A stretch of DNA of 5,562 nt from Nitrospirota bacterium (lineage in GTDB: Bacteria > Nitrospirota > Thermodesulfovibrionia > UBA6902 > BMS3Bbin08), in contig JACQXH010000234.1 of assembly GCA_016208845.1 (NCBI GenBank), positions 1 through 5,562 of the forward strand. Direction: 5' to 3'. The notes beneath the pieces were generated by a model. That model saw only the letters and a list, made by a program, of their open reading frames with translations, was not told where the DNA came from and did not search any database. Within the stretch, counting starts at the first letter, position 1, and each line of letters begins with the position of its first letter. Positions 4,770 to 5,562 of this stretch are shown here, one piece after another. The translations under genes were made by a program, and so were the position numbers.

Positions 4770-5562
4770 TTATCTATATATCAAAAATCTTTTCCGTACA
4801 TTGTTGTTAAATTCAAGGCGCTGTTCGTCCCACCATTCTTCCATATGCCGGATGGATCTTCCCGATTCTATTTCCTTTCTTAACCTGTCCGTGCCTGCAA
4901 GGATATCAACCGGCATTTTAAGTCCTTCATATTCATATGGAGGTTGTTTCCATTTAAAGTGTTCGGGATATATATCATGGACCGCCTTTATGACAGCTAC
5001 CCCTGTCTTGAAAGGTTTAAATATCTTTCTGTTTGTCACATGTATCTGTGCCCCTCCGCAGATCTTGCCGCTGTGTTTCTGAAAGGTCGGTTGAAAATAC
5101 ATCGGCCTGAATAAAACTCCGGGCAGCCGTAAGGAGTTCAGTTTTCGCAAAAGAACCTCAGGCCCTATAAATGGCGCTCCAAATATCTCGAACGGACGGG
5201 TAGTGCCGCGTCCTTCGCTCAGGTTTGTCCCTTCCAGAAGGCACATCCCTGGATAAACGATCGCTGCGTCAAGTGTCGGCATATTTGGAGAAGGCATGAC
5301 CCACGGCAGACCGGTCTCATCGAACCACATGGATCTTTCCCATCCCTCCATCCGGATAATATATAAATCCAGGTTAGGATAAAATTCGTTTTTGAAATAA
5401 CCGGCTATCTCTCCAACGGTCATTCCGTGCCGTACCGGTATGGGCCGCAGACCTACAAAAGATGAATAATTCATATCCAGCACAGGGCCTTCTGTGACAG
5501 CACCGCCAAGGGGATTAGGCCTGTCAAGGATAAAAATGGATTTGCCCATTTCATTGCATGCC
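4770..5562 (-). CDS. NamZ/YbbC-type exo-beta-N-acetylmuramidase (DUF1343), start beyond right window edge
   Basis: About 264 C-terminal residues of a family usually near 400. The frame stays open to the window edge: residues ACNE precede the internal Met at 5549, and LDRPNPLGG follows it, a motif found well inside YbbC proteins, so that Met is not the true start. Further family blocks are VRHGMTVGEIAGYF, EGWERSMWFDETGLPWVMPS-PN, YPGMCLLEGTNLSEGRGTT-RPFEIFGAPF, LPGVLFRP and the C-terminal KRFLIYR. Bacillus NamZ removes N-acetylmuramic acid from the non-reducing ends of peptidoglycan fragments (GH171), so a role in cell-wall turnover or recycling is likely. Secretion cannot be judged because the N-terminus is missing. 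It is convergent with the beta-helix gene, so shared function is not implied. Confidence 0.88.
   Translation of the reverse strand, partial: ACNEMGKSIFILDRPNPLGGAVTEGPVLDMNYSSFVGLRPIPVRHGMTVGEIAGYFKNEFYPNLDLYIIRMEGWERSMWFDETGLPWVMPSPNMPTLDAAIVYPGMCLLEGTNLSEGRGTTRPFEIFGAPFIGPEVLLRKLNSLRLPGVLFRPMYFQPTFQKHSGKICGGAQIHVTNRKIFKPFKTGVAVIKAVHDIYPEHFKWKQPPYEYEGLKMPVDILAGTDRLRKEIESGRSIRHMEEWWDEQRLEFNNNVRKRFLIYR

Noticed and set aside
4801..5082. Plus-strand open frame of 93 codons
   Set aside because: It lies antisense to the conserved C-terminal part of the NamZ/YbbC gene.

Overview
The window reads as an ordinary bacterial chromosome of medium G+C. The gene set is a RarA and RNase Y pair beside a 6S RNA, a NamZ/YbbC-type muramidase, and a secreted beta-helix protein ending in thrombospondin type 3 repeats and a dockerin. 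This fits an environmental Gram-negative of the Nitrospirota or the former Deltaproteobacteria. That placement is inferred from gene content and style; no marker gene settles it.

Left part, minus strand (about 2120 down to 1): a promoter near 2092-2120 leads into a 6S RNA (about 2063-1890) that I recognise from its fold and conserved blocks. A 400-base stretch with no convincing gene follows, holding a terminator-like hairpin. Then come rarA (1488-217) and the first 74 codons of rny, which runs off the left edge. rarA and rny overlap by 8 bases, with the rny ribosome binding site inside rarA. This is a housekeeping block for polymerase control (6S), stalled-fork rescue (RarA) and mRNA decay (RNase Y).

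Middle part, plus strand (2151-4483): a well-formed sigma70-type promoter (TTGACA, 17 bases, TAAAAT) fires away from the 6S promoter. A leader of about 290 bases follows, then a 669-residue exported protein: signal peptide, parallel beta-helix, calcium-binding thrombospondin type 3 repeats, C-terminal two-EF-hand dockerin. The leader and the region just after the gene both contain degenerate 7-base periodic sequence and one copy each of a diverged repeat of about 92 bases, so the gene sits between two related non-coding blocks. This repeat-gene-repeat arrangement is the most unusual thing in the window.

Right part, minus strand (5562-4770): the C-terminal two thirds of a NamZ/YbbC (DUF1343) exo-beta-N-acetylmuramidase, whose start lies beyond the right edge. 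It converges on the beta-helix gene, with two modest hairpins between them.

No tRNA, rRNA, CRISPR array, transposase or integrase is visible.
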